From Neostapfia colusana (Eukaryota; Streptophyta; Magnoliopsida; Poales; Poaceae), in assembly GCA_030760725.1 (NCBI GenBank), contig JASWHV010000011.1, positions 11,619,501 to 11,683,500 on the forward strand: a stretch of 64,000 bases of DNA. The letters run 5' to 3'. Both the position numbers and the translations under genes were made by a program. Shown here piece by piece: positions 10,970 through 20,459 of this stretch (its first letter is position 1; each line of letters begins with the position of its first letter). Under the pieces are notes generated by a model. That model worked only from the letters and a program-made list of their open reading frames with translations. It did no database searches and had not been told where the DNA came from.

Positions 10970-12610
10970 TCACTTGAGAACTTCAGCATTATTAATTGCT
11001 AAAACTTCCCGGACTGGCGTGTCTAACACCATGGAATGCGGACGGTGGAATGGAGAATTTAAGTGAACCGTCCGTGTCCGAGTCTCTAGGACAGCACCAT
11101 GGTATTGCAGCCATGACATCCCTAAGATTGCATCAATCTTTTGTCCCATAAGGATTATCAAGGTGGTGGGATATAGTTTCCCACCTAAGCACAGAGGTGC
11201 CTTTGGAATCATCATATTAGCGGAAATCTTTCCTCCCGGTGAGCATATCATATAAGTGCAGTCGGTTGGGAAGACTTGCAATTGATGTTTAGCCACATAG
11301 GATGCACTTATAAAGCTGTGGGTTGCACCAGAATCAAATAATATGACGATGGCTTGATTGTTGAGAGTAAACGTACCCGCCAGCACGTTGTCTCCCTCGG
11401 GGGCGTCCTCATTGTCGAGGTTGCGGACGCCTCCAGTCCGCTGACCAACCTTCTTCGCCGGAGGTCGGCCTCGAGCACCGCCCTGAAACTGGGCTTGCCC
11501 GTTACTCTGCTGCCCCTGGGGACAGTCCTTCGCAAAGTGGCCCGCCTGGCCACACGTGAAGCAGGTGAAACGGGGCGGTCCCCCGCTGATCGGTGGACGG
11601 AAACCCGGGGCGCGTTGTGGCGGTGGAAACGCCCGGGGTACCGTCTGCTGTTGCTGTCTTGGTGGTGGCATCGGCGGACGGAACGGAGGTGCCTGAAAGG
11701 GACGTCCCCCGAACCGTTGCGGTCGCGCCGGTGGTTGCCACTGCTGCCCGGATGGTGTCCGATACACCATACGGTACTTCTGGGGAGCGCCACTCCCACC
11801 GCTGCTAGGTGGAGCGCTGTGCTTCCTCTGCTCAGCTGCTAACTCCCGCTGAGCGTCCTCTTGCATGATGGCGGCATTGACTAGGTCGTTGAATGTGCCG
11901 CGGTTCCATTGTACGAGGTGGGTCTTCATTTCGGGGTGTAACCCCCGATAGAAGTGCTCCCTCTTCTTCTCCTCCGTGGAGATGCAGTCTGACGCATACT
12001 GCGCCAGATGGTTGAAGGCACGGGAGTAGTCGTGGGCACTCCTCCCGCCCTGCTTCAGTTCCAAAAATTCTTGGAACTTTCTCTTCATTATTCCGGGAGG
12101 AATGTGATAGGCGCGGAACGCCTCCCGGAACTCTTGCCATTCCACGGCATGGCCAGCCGGACGTGAGGCGACATAATTCGCCCACCACGCACCAGCGGCA
12201 CCGTGGAGCTGCTGTGCTGCGAACAGTGTCTTCTGCCGCTCCGTACACGGGAGCAGCCCGAACTTGGACTCGATAGTCCGCAGCCAGTTGTCCGCCTCCA
12301 GTGGTTCTTCAGCTTCGGTGAACACCGGAGGGTGCGTACTCATGAAATCCGAGTACGACACTTCGCGGGGCTCACGAGGCCCTCGCTCTTGACGTCCTCC
12401 CGCCTGGGACGTATTCTGCACGATCGTGCGGAGCAGGTCGGTCTGCTCCTCACGACCTCCCACCAATGCCGCTATCACATCCGCTAGAGTAAGCGGAGGC
12501 GGCGGTGGTGGCTGCTGCTGCGGGGTGTTGTCGTAGGGCGGTGGCTGGGAGTCATCACCTCCCTGTTGGCTAGAGCCACCAACCTCGTGCGTGGTCCTAG
12601 TACGAACCAT
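10970..12610 (-). CDS. gag: Element A gag-protease polyprotein
   Basis: This is an open frame of 546 codons. I chose the ATG at 12610 (MVRTRTTHEVGGSS) because the same start is conserved in B and D and follows a TTGCAG; upstream in-frame sequence is leader. The N-terminus is rich in Gln and Pro. It is followed by the retrotransposon gag domain (FREAFRAYHIPPGIMKRKF...) and a CCHC zinc knuckle, CFTCGQAGHFAKDC, at about residue 348. A retropepsin-like aspartic protease follows with DSGATHSFIS at about residue 423. The protein forms the particle and processes itself. The frame ends at a TGA (10970-10972) where element D has a Leu codon, just before EDIPVV, so gag and pol were originally one frame. 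Confidence 0.95.
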   Translation of the reverse strand: MVRTRTTHEVGGSSQQGGDDSQPPPYDNTPQQQPPPPPPLTLADVIAALVGGREEQTDLLRTIVQNTSQAGGRQERGPREPREVSYSDFMSTHPPVFTEAEEPLEADNWLRTIESKFGLLPCTERQKTLFAAQQLHGAAGAWWANYVASRPAGHAVEWQEFREAFRAYHIPPGIMKRKFQEFLELKQGGRSAHDYSRAFNHLAQYASDCISTEEKKREHFYRGLHPEMKTHLVQWNRGTFNDLVNAAIMQEDAQRELAAEQRKHSAPPSSGGSGAPQKYRMVYRTPSGQQWQPPARPQRFGGRPFQAPPFRPPMPPPRQQQQTVPRAFPPPQRAPGFRPPISGGPPRFTCFTCGQAGHFAKDCPQGQQSNGQAQFQGGARGRPPAKKVGQRTGGVRNLDNEDAPEGDNVLAGTFTLNNQAIVILFDSGATHSFISASYVAKHQLQVFPTDCTYMICSPGGKISANMMIPKAPLCLGGKLYPTTLIILMGQKIDAILGMSWLQYHGAVLETRTRTVHLNSPFHRPHSMVLDTPVREVLAINNAEVLK

Positions 12611-13833
12611 CTGCAACCACACGACATTAAACCTCAGTCCCGCAACATTTTGCATGCAGTCTAAATGAAATAGGTGTAAAACATAATGACAATGAAAACA
12701 TGCGATACATCTCGTAAGTAGATAGTGTAATAACTTTGCACAAGCTACACCATTACCAGACCAAACACAAGCTAGTTTAATCCAACTTGATGAACCTCCA
12801 CTTTGGAAGCTCAACATAACTAGGTTTGGTCACTACGAGACATTACTATCGCGTTGTCATCACGCATACCACCCTTAGGGTACAACACCCTCTCCAATGA
12901 GTTCAACTGTCATTCTTCCGTCAGAATGACCAGTTCCTACCTATTCCAAATTTTGATCTGGTTCTGGGCATTCTCATGACTCATGTTGAATACCAAAATT
13001 AAAGTTAACTTCAGTATCTTTCCAACGAGTACTCATTTGCCCCCAGATCAGCTTTGATTAAAAAGTTATGCTAATTCAAAGTTAGCAGAATTTCTGGAAG
13101 AATTTTAACAGCACCTCCCTTGGAAGTGGCTGTTTTCAACCCTGATTTCCACTAAATTCTGTGCTGAAACTTCAGAAACTTTGAATTGCAAAGATGTCAC
13201 ACATCTTCTACTCTTTCTAAGGATGTATTATATGACAATTTTAGATTTTTCTACTGGGAGTTATATTTGAAAAACAGATCAGTTCAGAGGATGTTTTACT
13301 CTGCCCTGGTTCTGGACAGTTTACATTTCTCGGGGCTTTAAGCCATCTTAAGGTGAGTTTCAGCTCTGGAAGTCTACAACAAAGTTGTAGAGTACCTCAA
13401 TACCTTTCCAGAGCTATGTAGCACACCTCTCTCGGCTAAAAGACCTGTGAGTTATGCCCTGTTGAGGATCAGCAAACTTGCTGTCCCAAAACCGAGCCCT
13501 CTGTTTTTCAGTCTTTTTGGAACTACAATCATCACTATCCCATTCTTATACCCAACCAGGGTCCTAAATGTTGAACCTATAGATTTTTAATTCTTTGTTA
13601 TCGTTGTACTCATGCATATACCTACAATATCTCGGTACTACGCTCCTCACAAAAGAAAATCCTAACCGGATCATACCGGCATATACGTCTCGAGTGTGGC
13701 ACTAAACGGTCTCTCGCACACGTTTTCTACACGGATACATACGTGGTTAGTACCTGCAGAAGGCCACACAATAATGGTGCACTCAATGGTTATTCATTTC
13801 AGGCAGTTCCATATTTAGAAGTAAATACAAATG

Positions 13834-13910
13834 CCTGTATCATTGTCATACGGCCGTCCTTGAGCTAAGTCACGTCTCAAGGCACGTGATCGTGTTTCAA
13901 CACCACACGA
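13834..13910 (-). other. Three-hairpin leader module, element A
   Basis: In sense order: hairpin 1 at 13890-13910 (arms TCGTGT/ACACGA), hairpin 2 at 13858-13882 (CCTTGAG/CTCAAGG), hairpin 3 at 13834-13853 (CCGTAT/ATACaGG, with one bulged base). The module recurs in the same order in B, C and D. Packaging, dimerisation or translation control are possible roles (inference). Confidence 0.7.
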
Positions 13911-14164
13911 CGGGGAACCCGAGTATGTCATGAACGGGTCGTCACGGTTGGGAATGTTATCAACCCAACAGATACCACCTACTGCCCTGCAGGGCACGCC
14001 GATGGCAAGCGCTGCACATGTCCTCCTGGGCTATTTCTAGACGAACACACTCTCGCGTTACTGACCACGCGATGGGGTCTCCGCTTACTTGCCTAATGCA
14101 CGCTAGGGATCAGCGTTTCATATGAACTCAGGGACATGAAGAGTCCAAGAGGTTCATATTAACG

Positions 14165-14244
14165 TCTCACACCAAGCTGTGAGATCAATCCCTGAACCAC
14201 GTCCCTCGTCAGGGAGAGCTAACCGAAATTGAACCGCTTTCGGT
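14165..14244 (-). other. Leader hairpins 4 and 5, element A
   Basis: Inverted repeats TCTCACA/TGTGAGA at 14165-14184 and ACCGAAA/TTTCGGT at 14222-14244. They lie nearer the PBS than the three-hairpin module. Equivalents are found in B (identical arms) and D (one G-U pair, one shortened stem). Confidence 0.6.
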
Positions 14245-14378
14245 AGCGTTCCTTACCATACTTACCAGAGCGTAGGTGCGTGGTTACATAATTGAAATTC
14301 AGAATTATAACACATAAGTTAGTCTTTGCCACTTTAAGTAACTATGCTAATATAGTCCTTACTTGGGCAACTACCGAA

Positions 14379-14388
14379 TCCTCACCGT
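14379..14388 (-). other. Splice-donor-like site after the PBS, element A
   Basis: The sense strand reads ACG/GTGAGGA; an intron would start at 14385 and end at 12611 before the gag ATG. The same GGTGAGGA occurs at this place in B, C and D. Splicing is not shown by the sequence alone. Confidence 0.4.
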
Positions 14389-14443
14389 ATACCTAAGTTT
14401 TTCCCATAATGCAGTCCTTTAGTACTGTGTTATCCCCACTGCA

Positions 14444-14455
14444 GCTCTGATACCA
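14444..14455 (-). other. Primer binding site of element A (tRNA-iMet)
   Basis: The sense strand reads TGGTATCAGAGC, complementary to the 3' end of plant initiator methionine tRNA. It starts three bases after the 5' LTR end and primes minus-strand DNA synthesis. Confidence 0.92.
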
Positions 14456-14839
14456 GGCTGTGACGGACCGGAATCCGCTCATCCAGGATCGCAGAGGGTG
14501 GTGCCACGCGATGCGACACCCGACAGCACACGTCATAAGAACATAATATATTACATGGGAAAGACCACTGAAACTGTACAAACAGGTACAAACTTCAGTT
14601 ACAACTATTGTTTATATTACACAGCGGAAGACTACACTATACAACTCACGCCTGCCTATTTAGCAAAAGTTGGTTGCCCAGCCCTAGGGCAACCCACACT
14701 AGCTGCACTCCTCAGCTCAGCGCGGCGTGTACGGCTCCCACTCAGCCGTGGTCCCCGACGGAGGGTAACCCTCGCCTGTGGACTCGTACTCCGAGTCCGT
14801 GGGTGGCTCCTCACCTGAAAAACACTTAAGCATTAACCA

Positions 14840-14897
14840 TGAGCACGAAGGCTCAGCAAGGCTTAACCGACTCACCTAAGCATGAAACTCTACATGA
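14840..14897 (-). promoter_or_regulatory. Conserved LTR stem-loop element, A 5' LTR
   Basis: Identical in its stem to 4399-4414: TGAGC/GCTCA arms around a six-base loop at 14840-14855, preceded on the sense strand by CATGTAGAGTTTCATG. Confidence 0.6.
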
Positions 14898-17823
14898 GGT
14901 ATACCAAGACATAGGTTGGTAGCATTTCAGCAAAATGACACGCCTACAAGTTCATCCTTAATTCATCTTTTAGCAACAAGTTAACAGTTCATGAAATCTG
15001 AAATTTAGTAAGCAGTATTTGGTGGCACACATGTAGCAATACAATCATATCAACCAGCAATATTGAATCAACATGTTTCATCCATTAATCTACGTTACGA
15101 CGCAGTGAACAAGCAGTACTCGTCACCGCGAGGGACGGCGGATCGACTCGATATACACCTGCAGGGAAAACCCAAAGAGCACGTCACGTACGCCCATCCG
15201 TGGAGCTGCACAGCACGCTCACTCGATGTCGTACGGGACAACCTTTCACCCAACAGCCCAAACGTAGAACCGGTCGCACCGAAACGAGCAGGAGGTTCCC
15301 CACACGGAGCATCTCTCTATGCCCGTTGGCAGATTTCCACCTTGCTGCCCTCAACCTACACCTATAAATCGGTGTGCTATGCCTCGACGCCCGGAGGTTT
15401 AGGCTACATCGGTTTATCGGGGCCCTTATATCCGATATGCCTTCGGTACGTTCAATACATGCTCAGCAGGGCCGCACACGGATCGGTCCTCAATCGACAC
15501 GGGCAGGGCTGCGCACACAAGACTCTCTCTTGCTGCGCCCTAGCCCCTGCATAGTCTCATTTTTATTACTAAAGTGATCTCACCTCACTCAACCGAACCC
15601 ATGTGTCCCAAGCCTATCTCGCGAGTAGATTCCAACTACTCGACTTGTACCGAAGTCCTATGACTTATTAAGCATAGCCTGTCTACTCGAGGTCCTTGAC
15701 ACTACCCTCACTCTTTTAGGAACCTTTGGTTATGCAAGTGGGGTTTCATTCATCCTATACCTAATGCACATACATACTTCATATGACACATGTAAACAAA
15801 AGAAAACTTATAAAAAGGTTAATGCAAACTGGGGCTTGCCTTGTTGCTGCTGGTCAGGAGTTAGTTCTTCGTCCGGAAGGAGGAAGTCCAGCACTTCCGG
15901 AGTCTCTTCTTCAACGGCTACACGTTAATGAAATACTACATGTTAATTTAGATGCAAATGTGAGTTTTAGAGTAAGACTTCTACTATTAGTTCTAATAAC
16001 CAACCTATAACACCTGGAACTTTGTTTAAGAATTTAAATATGAACTGGGTGTTGGTGGTTTGGCTTAGACTTAATCACATGGTTAAATGCTAAGTGGTTT
16101 TCCCCCTTTTCCATATTAATCCCTTAAGTGGTTAAACAGGACAGGGGTGATCTCAAGCTCTAATGGAGCTGAGAATTTTTTGTGTGAGTTCCTTGTCACA
16201 AGAAAACTCTCTGGACCAAACATTAGCACTTTTCATGGAGTGGTTTGCTCAGAATAATTCTCTTGGCAAATCAGCAAGGAAGAATTTATCCTGAGGTAAT
16301 ACCCCTGTTCATACCCAACTTAGTGAACTACAATTTCAATTATAGCTCCTATAGTTTGCATGAACTTTCCTAGCATTTTTGGAGTCAAGGTTTGCCCAGA
16401 ATTGAATTTCCAAGTTTTGGAAATTCTCTGAAAATGTTTCTGTATTCAAATGAACACAGCACCTTCCAATTTGAATTGCTCTGACCAAATCAACTCCAAA
16501 TGGTCTGAAACTTTTACAGGGGTTTAGTAATGTCCTACAGAGCATCCTGGCAAAATTTGGGGATTTTTGGATGAACCAAACTCCCTCTAAAATTCTTTTG
16601 CTGAAAAGCTTTAAAGAATTTTCCAGACTTAATTACTGGGTTTCATACAAATTGGGTTGTATATCTGGACAGAGCTAGGCAAGATGAATCCAACCCAATT
16701 TGAATCACTAAATTTGGAGCTTCCTAGCAAAAGTTATGGGGTTCTAAAGTTTGCACCAAAACTGGACATTCCAAAAATGTTTAAATCCTGCGGGTGGGTC
16801 CACGTACACGTGTCGACCGCTGGATCCGAGCCACACGGGGCCACAGACTCCTTCCCGCACGGCCGCACTGGATCCCGGACCACAGAGTATCCCACCCCTT
16901 TATCTCCAGCCGCTGACGCGTGGGGCCTACCCCTTCGTCCTCCTCCGGCCACCCGCGCGACCCCGCCGCCGAGCTCGCCGGAGCTCTCGCCGGAGAGGGG
17001 TTCCGGCCTTCGGAGCTTGCTGATTCTCGCCGCCTGTGCCTATCCTGGCCTGGGGAAACACGGTGGTGCCCTTCCCGGAGCTTGACAATGGCCGGAACAG
17101 GGCTCCCGACGGCAACAGCGGGCGGGAGCTCACCGGCGACGTCGAACTCGGCATCCCACGCACCTTTTTCGATGCGGTTTGCTCGGGGAGCTCCGCTGAC
17201 ACCTGCTGGTCACGGACATGGACACCGATCCCCGTGAAAACGGCGGTAACTATGACCTCACCGGCGACCTAGGCCGGATATCGGCTGTGCTTCAGAAAAC
17301 TTCAAAGAACCGTCAACCTAGCCCACGGTTTTTACTGGTTTTCGATCCTAGGTGGTCGTGGCCGTGTGTAGAGCGTGTGCATGACTCAGTTTGCCTGGTG
17401 ATGAGCTAACCCCCATGAATTTTGGGATTTTGTGGGAGCTCGGTCTCAAGACACCCGAAGCTTTCCCGGCGAAATACTCCCTCGACAGCCCATGAAATGA
17501 CGAACGGTAGGGACCAGAAGAATCAGCACCTTAAGGCGGTCCTTTCTTGTGTGGCTCGTCGGGCACGAGCGTGCCTGTGCTGGCCGGACGCCGGCGATCA
17601 GAGAGGGCGGCGTTTCTGTGCTCGCGCGGAAACGAGGAAGGAGCTCGGTAGGGGGGGTTCTCGTTTGGAAAGCAGGAGGAAGGCGGCGTGGGCTGTGCGC
17701 TGGCCTTTAAGCCGCGGTTTGGCACCGTGAGGTGGCCGATCACTGCCTCGGTGGCTCGCAGACGTTCCCTGGCCTGCACGCGAAGTCGGGGTCGGCTGCA
17801 GCAACCGACTGCCCCTCCTGTGT

Positions 17824-17841
17824 GCCACTGACCTGTGGGCC
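17824..17841 (-). promoter_or_regulatory. GGCCCACAGGTCAGTGGC promoter-like motif, A 5' LTR
   Basis: This is the copy that would drive transcription of A if the motif is part of the promoter. It is unchanged relative to the 3' LTR copy. Confidence 0.5.
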
Positions 17842-18455
17842 TCCCCCTTTCTTCTTTTTCCCTAATATTTATTTTCTGTTTTTGCTAATTATCCTACCAG
17901 CTACTCACAATTTAATGTGAGACTTAGCTCCCAAGTCTTTGTTTGAATTTGAATTCTCAAATTCAAATTTTGTTTGGTTAAATGTGGTTCATATTTAAAC
18001 TGAAATTCAAATTCAGTTTTGAATTCTTGCAAATTTAGCTCTTGACAACCTGAGCTCCAATGGAGATGAAAATTGGTGGGTTTACTCAGAAAAATGTGCT
18101 GAGTATAGATATGGAGCTAACTTTTAAAGTTGGGTGATGAAAGTTGCTGCAATTTGAATTTACATTCAAATTGGCCTCTTTTTGAAATAACCCAAAAGTG
18201 CCTCAAAAATTGTTGAATTTGCATGAGCTTTGGACTGAACCTTCCCAAGACTTTTTAAATCCTAGGGGTGAGCTCAACCTCTCATGCTCATGTGTAGAAA
18301 CCCTACATTGTGAAAGTGAAGGCTTTCCCCTCTAATCATTCTTTTGATGGAGGTTACTTGCTCTTCACAACATTTCCTATGGTGTCCACAATAAAAACTG
18401 TGGTGTTGTGAGGTGAAGAAAAGTTTTTGCAAGTCCCTTTTCTTGGGCTTTTACA

Positions 18456-20459
18456 ATTGCTCCTAGAAACGAGCAACAAATATTGAACCTCGGTCCGATA
18501 TGATGGTCTTGGGGACTCCATGTAAGCACACAATCCTTGAAAGATACAACTCTGCATATTGCTTAGTTGAAAATCTTGTACTCACTGGGATGAAGTGGGC
18601 TGATTTTGTTAAGCGATCAACAATCACCCAAATGGAGTCATGCTTTCTGGATGTGAGAGGTAGTCCAACAATAAAGTCCATGCTGATGTCCTCCCACTTC
18701 CATGGCGGAATACTTAACGGTTGTAGCATTCCTGCATTCTTTATGTGGTCAGCTTTGACTCGCCGACATGTATCACACTCGGATACATACTTGGCAATTT
18801 CTCGCTTCATCCGAGTCCACCAAAATTTTGTCTTCAGGTCTTGATACATCTATTGCTCCCTGGATGTATTGAATACTTGGAAGTATGAGCTTCATCGAGG
18901 ATTTTCTTCCTTAGCTTCAGGTTCCGGGGCACCACGATACGGTTGTTAAACCATAACACACCTTGTTCATCTTCCCGGAAACATTTCATTTTATCCTCAT
19001 TGGTTCTTGCCCGGATTTTCCGCATTCCTTTATCTCTCTTCTGGGCTTGTACAATCTCTTCTCTAATGGTGGGCACAAGAGCAAGAGTATACAACGCCCC
19101 ATACAGAATCACCCGCAAGCTTGGTTCTTCATCCTCATCCGGAACAACTGACAAGTTATTCACGTGGGATTTACGACTGAGTGCATCAGCAACCACGTTA
19201 GCTTTGCCCGGATGGTAATGGATCTCGAGCTCATAATCTTTGATTAATTCCAGCCATCTCCGCTGCCTCATATTGATATCCTTCTGAGTGAATATGTATT
19301 TGAGGCTCTTATGGTCGGTGTAGAGGTGCACTAAATTCCCGAGTAAGTAGTGCCTCCACATCTTCAATGCCAGCACCACCGCAGCAAGTTCTAGGTCATG
19401 AGTGGGGTAGTGCTGCTTGTGGTTGCGGAGTTGACGAGACCCATATGCGATCACGCGTCTATCTTGCATTAAGACACAGCCAAGTCCAATGCCTGAGGCA
19501 TCACAATAAATATCAAATGGCTTTGTTGTATCCGGTTGGGCTAATACCGGCGCCGTTGTGAGATGTTTCTTCAAAGTTTGAAATGCCTCTTTGCAGGCCT
19601 CTGTCCACACATACTTGCTGCTCTTCTTCAATAACTCTGTCATTGGTTTAGCCACCTTCAAGAAGCTGGGAATAAATCTCCGATAGTAACCCGCTAGCCC
19701 CAGAAAACTGCGGATTTGATGAACAGATGTTGGAGACTCCCACTTCAAGACTTGCTCAATTTTAGTTGGATCCACGGCCACACCCTCCGCTGAAATAATG
19801 TGGCCTAAGAATGGTACTTTGCTGATCCAAAATTCGCACTTGCTGAATTTGGCATACAGCTTATGTTCTCGTAGGCGTTGGAGCACAATATGGAGATGTT
19901 CGGTGTGCTCCCCCTCCGATTTGGAGTATACGAGAATGTCGTCGATGAAAACCACGACGAACTGATCCAACTCTGGCATGAATACAGAATTCATGAGATA
20001 CATGAAGTGTGCGGGTGCATTTGTTAGCCCGAAAGACATGACTAGATACTCACAGATCCTGTATCTAGTCGAGAAAGCCGTCTTCGGTATATCCTCCGCT
20101 CTGATCTTTATCTGATGATAACCAGACCGTAAGTCCATCTTGGAGAATACCTTGGCACCCACTAACTGATCAAATAGTATATCGATCCGCAGCAATGGAT
20201 ATTTATTTTTCATCGTCACTGCATTCAGCGGCCGATAATCCACACATAACCGAAGTGACTCATCCTTTTTCTTCACAAAGAGGGCTGAACAGCCCCATGG
20301 CGATGAGCATGGTCGGATGAACCCTTTGTCCATTAAGTCCTTTAGCTGTTCTTTCAGTTCAGCTAATTCCTTCGGAGACATTTTGTACGGCCTCCGAGAT
20401 ATTGGTGTGGTTCCCGGTGCTAACTCGATCTTGAATACCACATCCCTCTCAGGCGGCAT
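18456..20459 (-). pseudogene. pol: Element B pol, 5' part: RT, RNase H, integrase N-terminus
   Basis: Reading from 20459, the linker MPPERDVVFKIELAPGTTPIS leads into the RT with F-I-D-D near 19935-19950, then RNase H (YCDASG; YTDHKSLKYIF). Integrase follows with the H-H-C-C zinc site (CDTCRRVKADH) and the first two catalytic Asp residues (SMDFIVGLP; SDRGSIF). A frameshift lies at about 18840 (after HPGSN). A TGG to TAG change stops the frame at the Trp of RFWEQ just before the A insertion. The frame continues at 4017 on the other side of A. The protein cannot be made from this copy. Confidence 0.93.

Larger units (their letters stand above)
12611..14443 (-). other. Leader of element A (PBS to gag ATG)
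   Basis: This is an untranslated stretch of about 1.8 kb between the PBS and gag. It contains a splice-donor-like ACGGTGAGGA at 14379-14388 and five inverted repeats (13834-13910 and 14165-14244). It ends in TTGCAG immediately before the gag ATG. A 60-codon open frame at 13815-13997 is positionally conserved in other elements. However, most differences between copies change the amino acid, so I read the conservation as RNA structure and not protein. I see no other gene here. Confidence 0.75.
4018..18455 (-). mobile_element. Element A: nearly intact 14.4-kb Ty3/gypsy chromovirus
   Basis: This is a complete element, with two 3997-bp LTRs of identical length, a tRNA-iMet PBS, a 1.8-kb leader, gag-protease, RT-RNase H-integrase-chromodomain and a polypurine tract. 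It interrupts B's integrase between the W-E-Q and L-H-E codons. The flanks GTTGC (4013-4017) and ATTGC (18456-18460) are a 5-bp target duplication with one mismatch. By eye the LTRs differ at about 50 of 3997 positions (1.25 percent). It is the innermost and apparently youngest element. Only two in-frame stops interrupt gag-pol, so the element is defective but was recently coding. Confidence 0.97.
14459..18455 (-). repeat. 5' LTR of element A
   Basis: This is 3997 bp, colinear with 4018-8014 at a constant offset of 10441 with no indel. I count about 50 substitutions, a third of them clustered at positions corresponding to 7290-7520. It contains the stem-loop element, the promoter-like motif and the GC island. 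The outer end at 18455 joins B pol. Confidence 0.97.

Noticed and set aside
10970..10972. Programmed stop-codon readthrough between gag-protease and RT in A
   Set aside because: D has a sense codon here, and the stop falls after the protease in a linker. A simple inactivating substitution is more likely.
13815..13997. Conserved small protein in the leaders (about 60 residues; also at 23232-23435, 28782-29135, 38228-38482)
   Set aside because: The frame is open in all four, but most differences change residues (for example V/G, N/K, D/E, M/V/L, Y/H, P/T) and start and end positions vary. The underlying hairpins explain the conservation better.
16657..17085. 142-codon and other overlapping frames in A's LTRs (also 6195-6831, 7291-7479)
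   Set aside because: They are chance frames in the GC-rich LTR island, broken differently in the two LTR copies and without domain content.
4018..18455. Two near-identical 4-kb segments 10.4 kb apart as a segmental duplication
   Set aside because: They have TG...CA ends, a PBS next to one, a polypurine tract next to the other and gag-pol between them, so they are the LTRs of element A.
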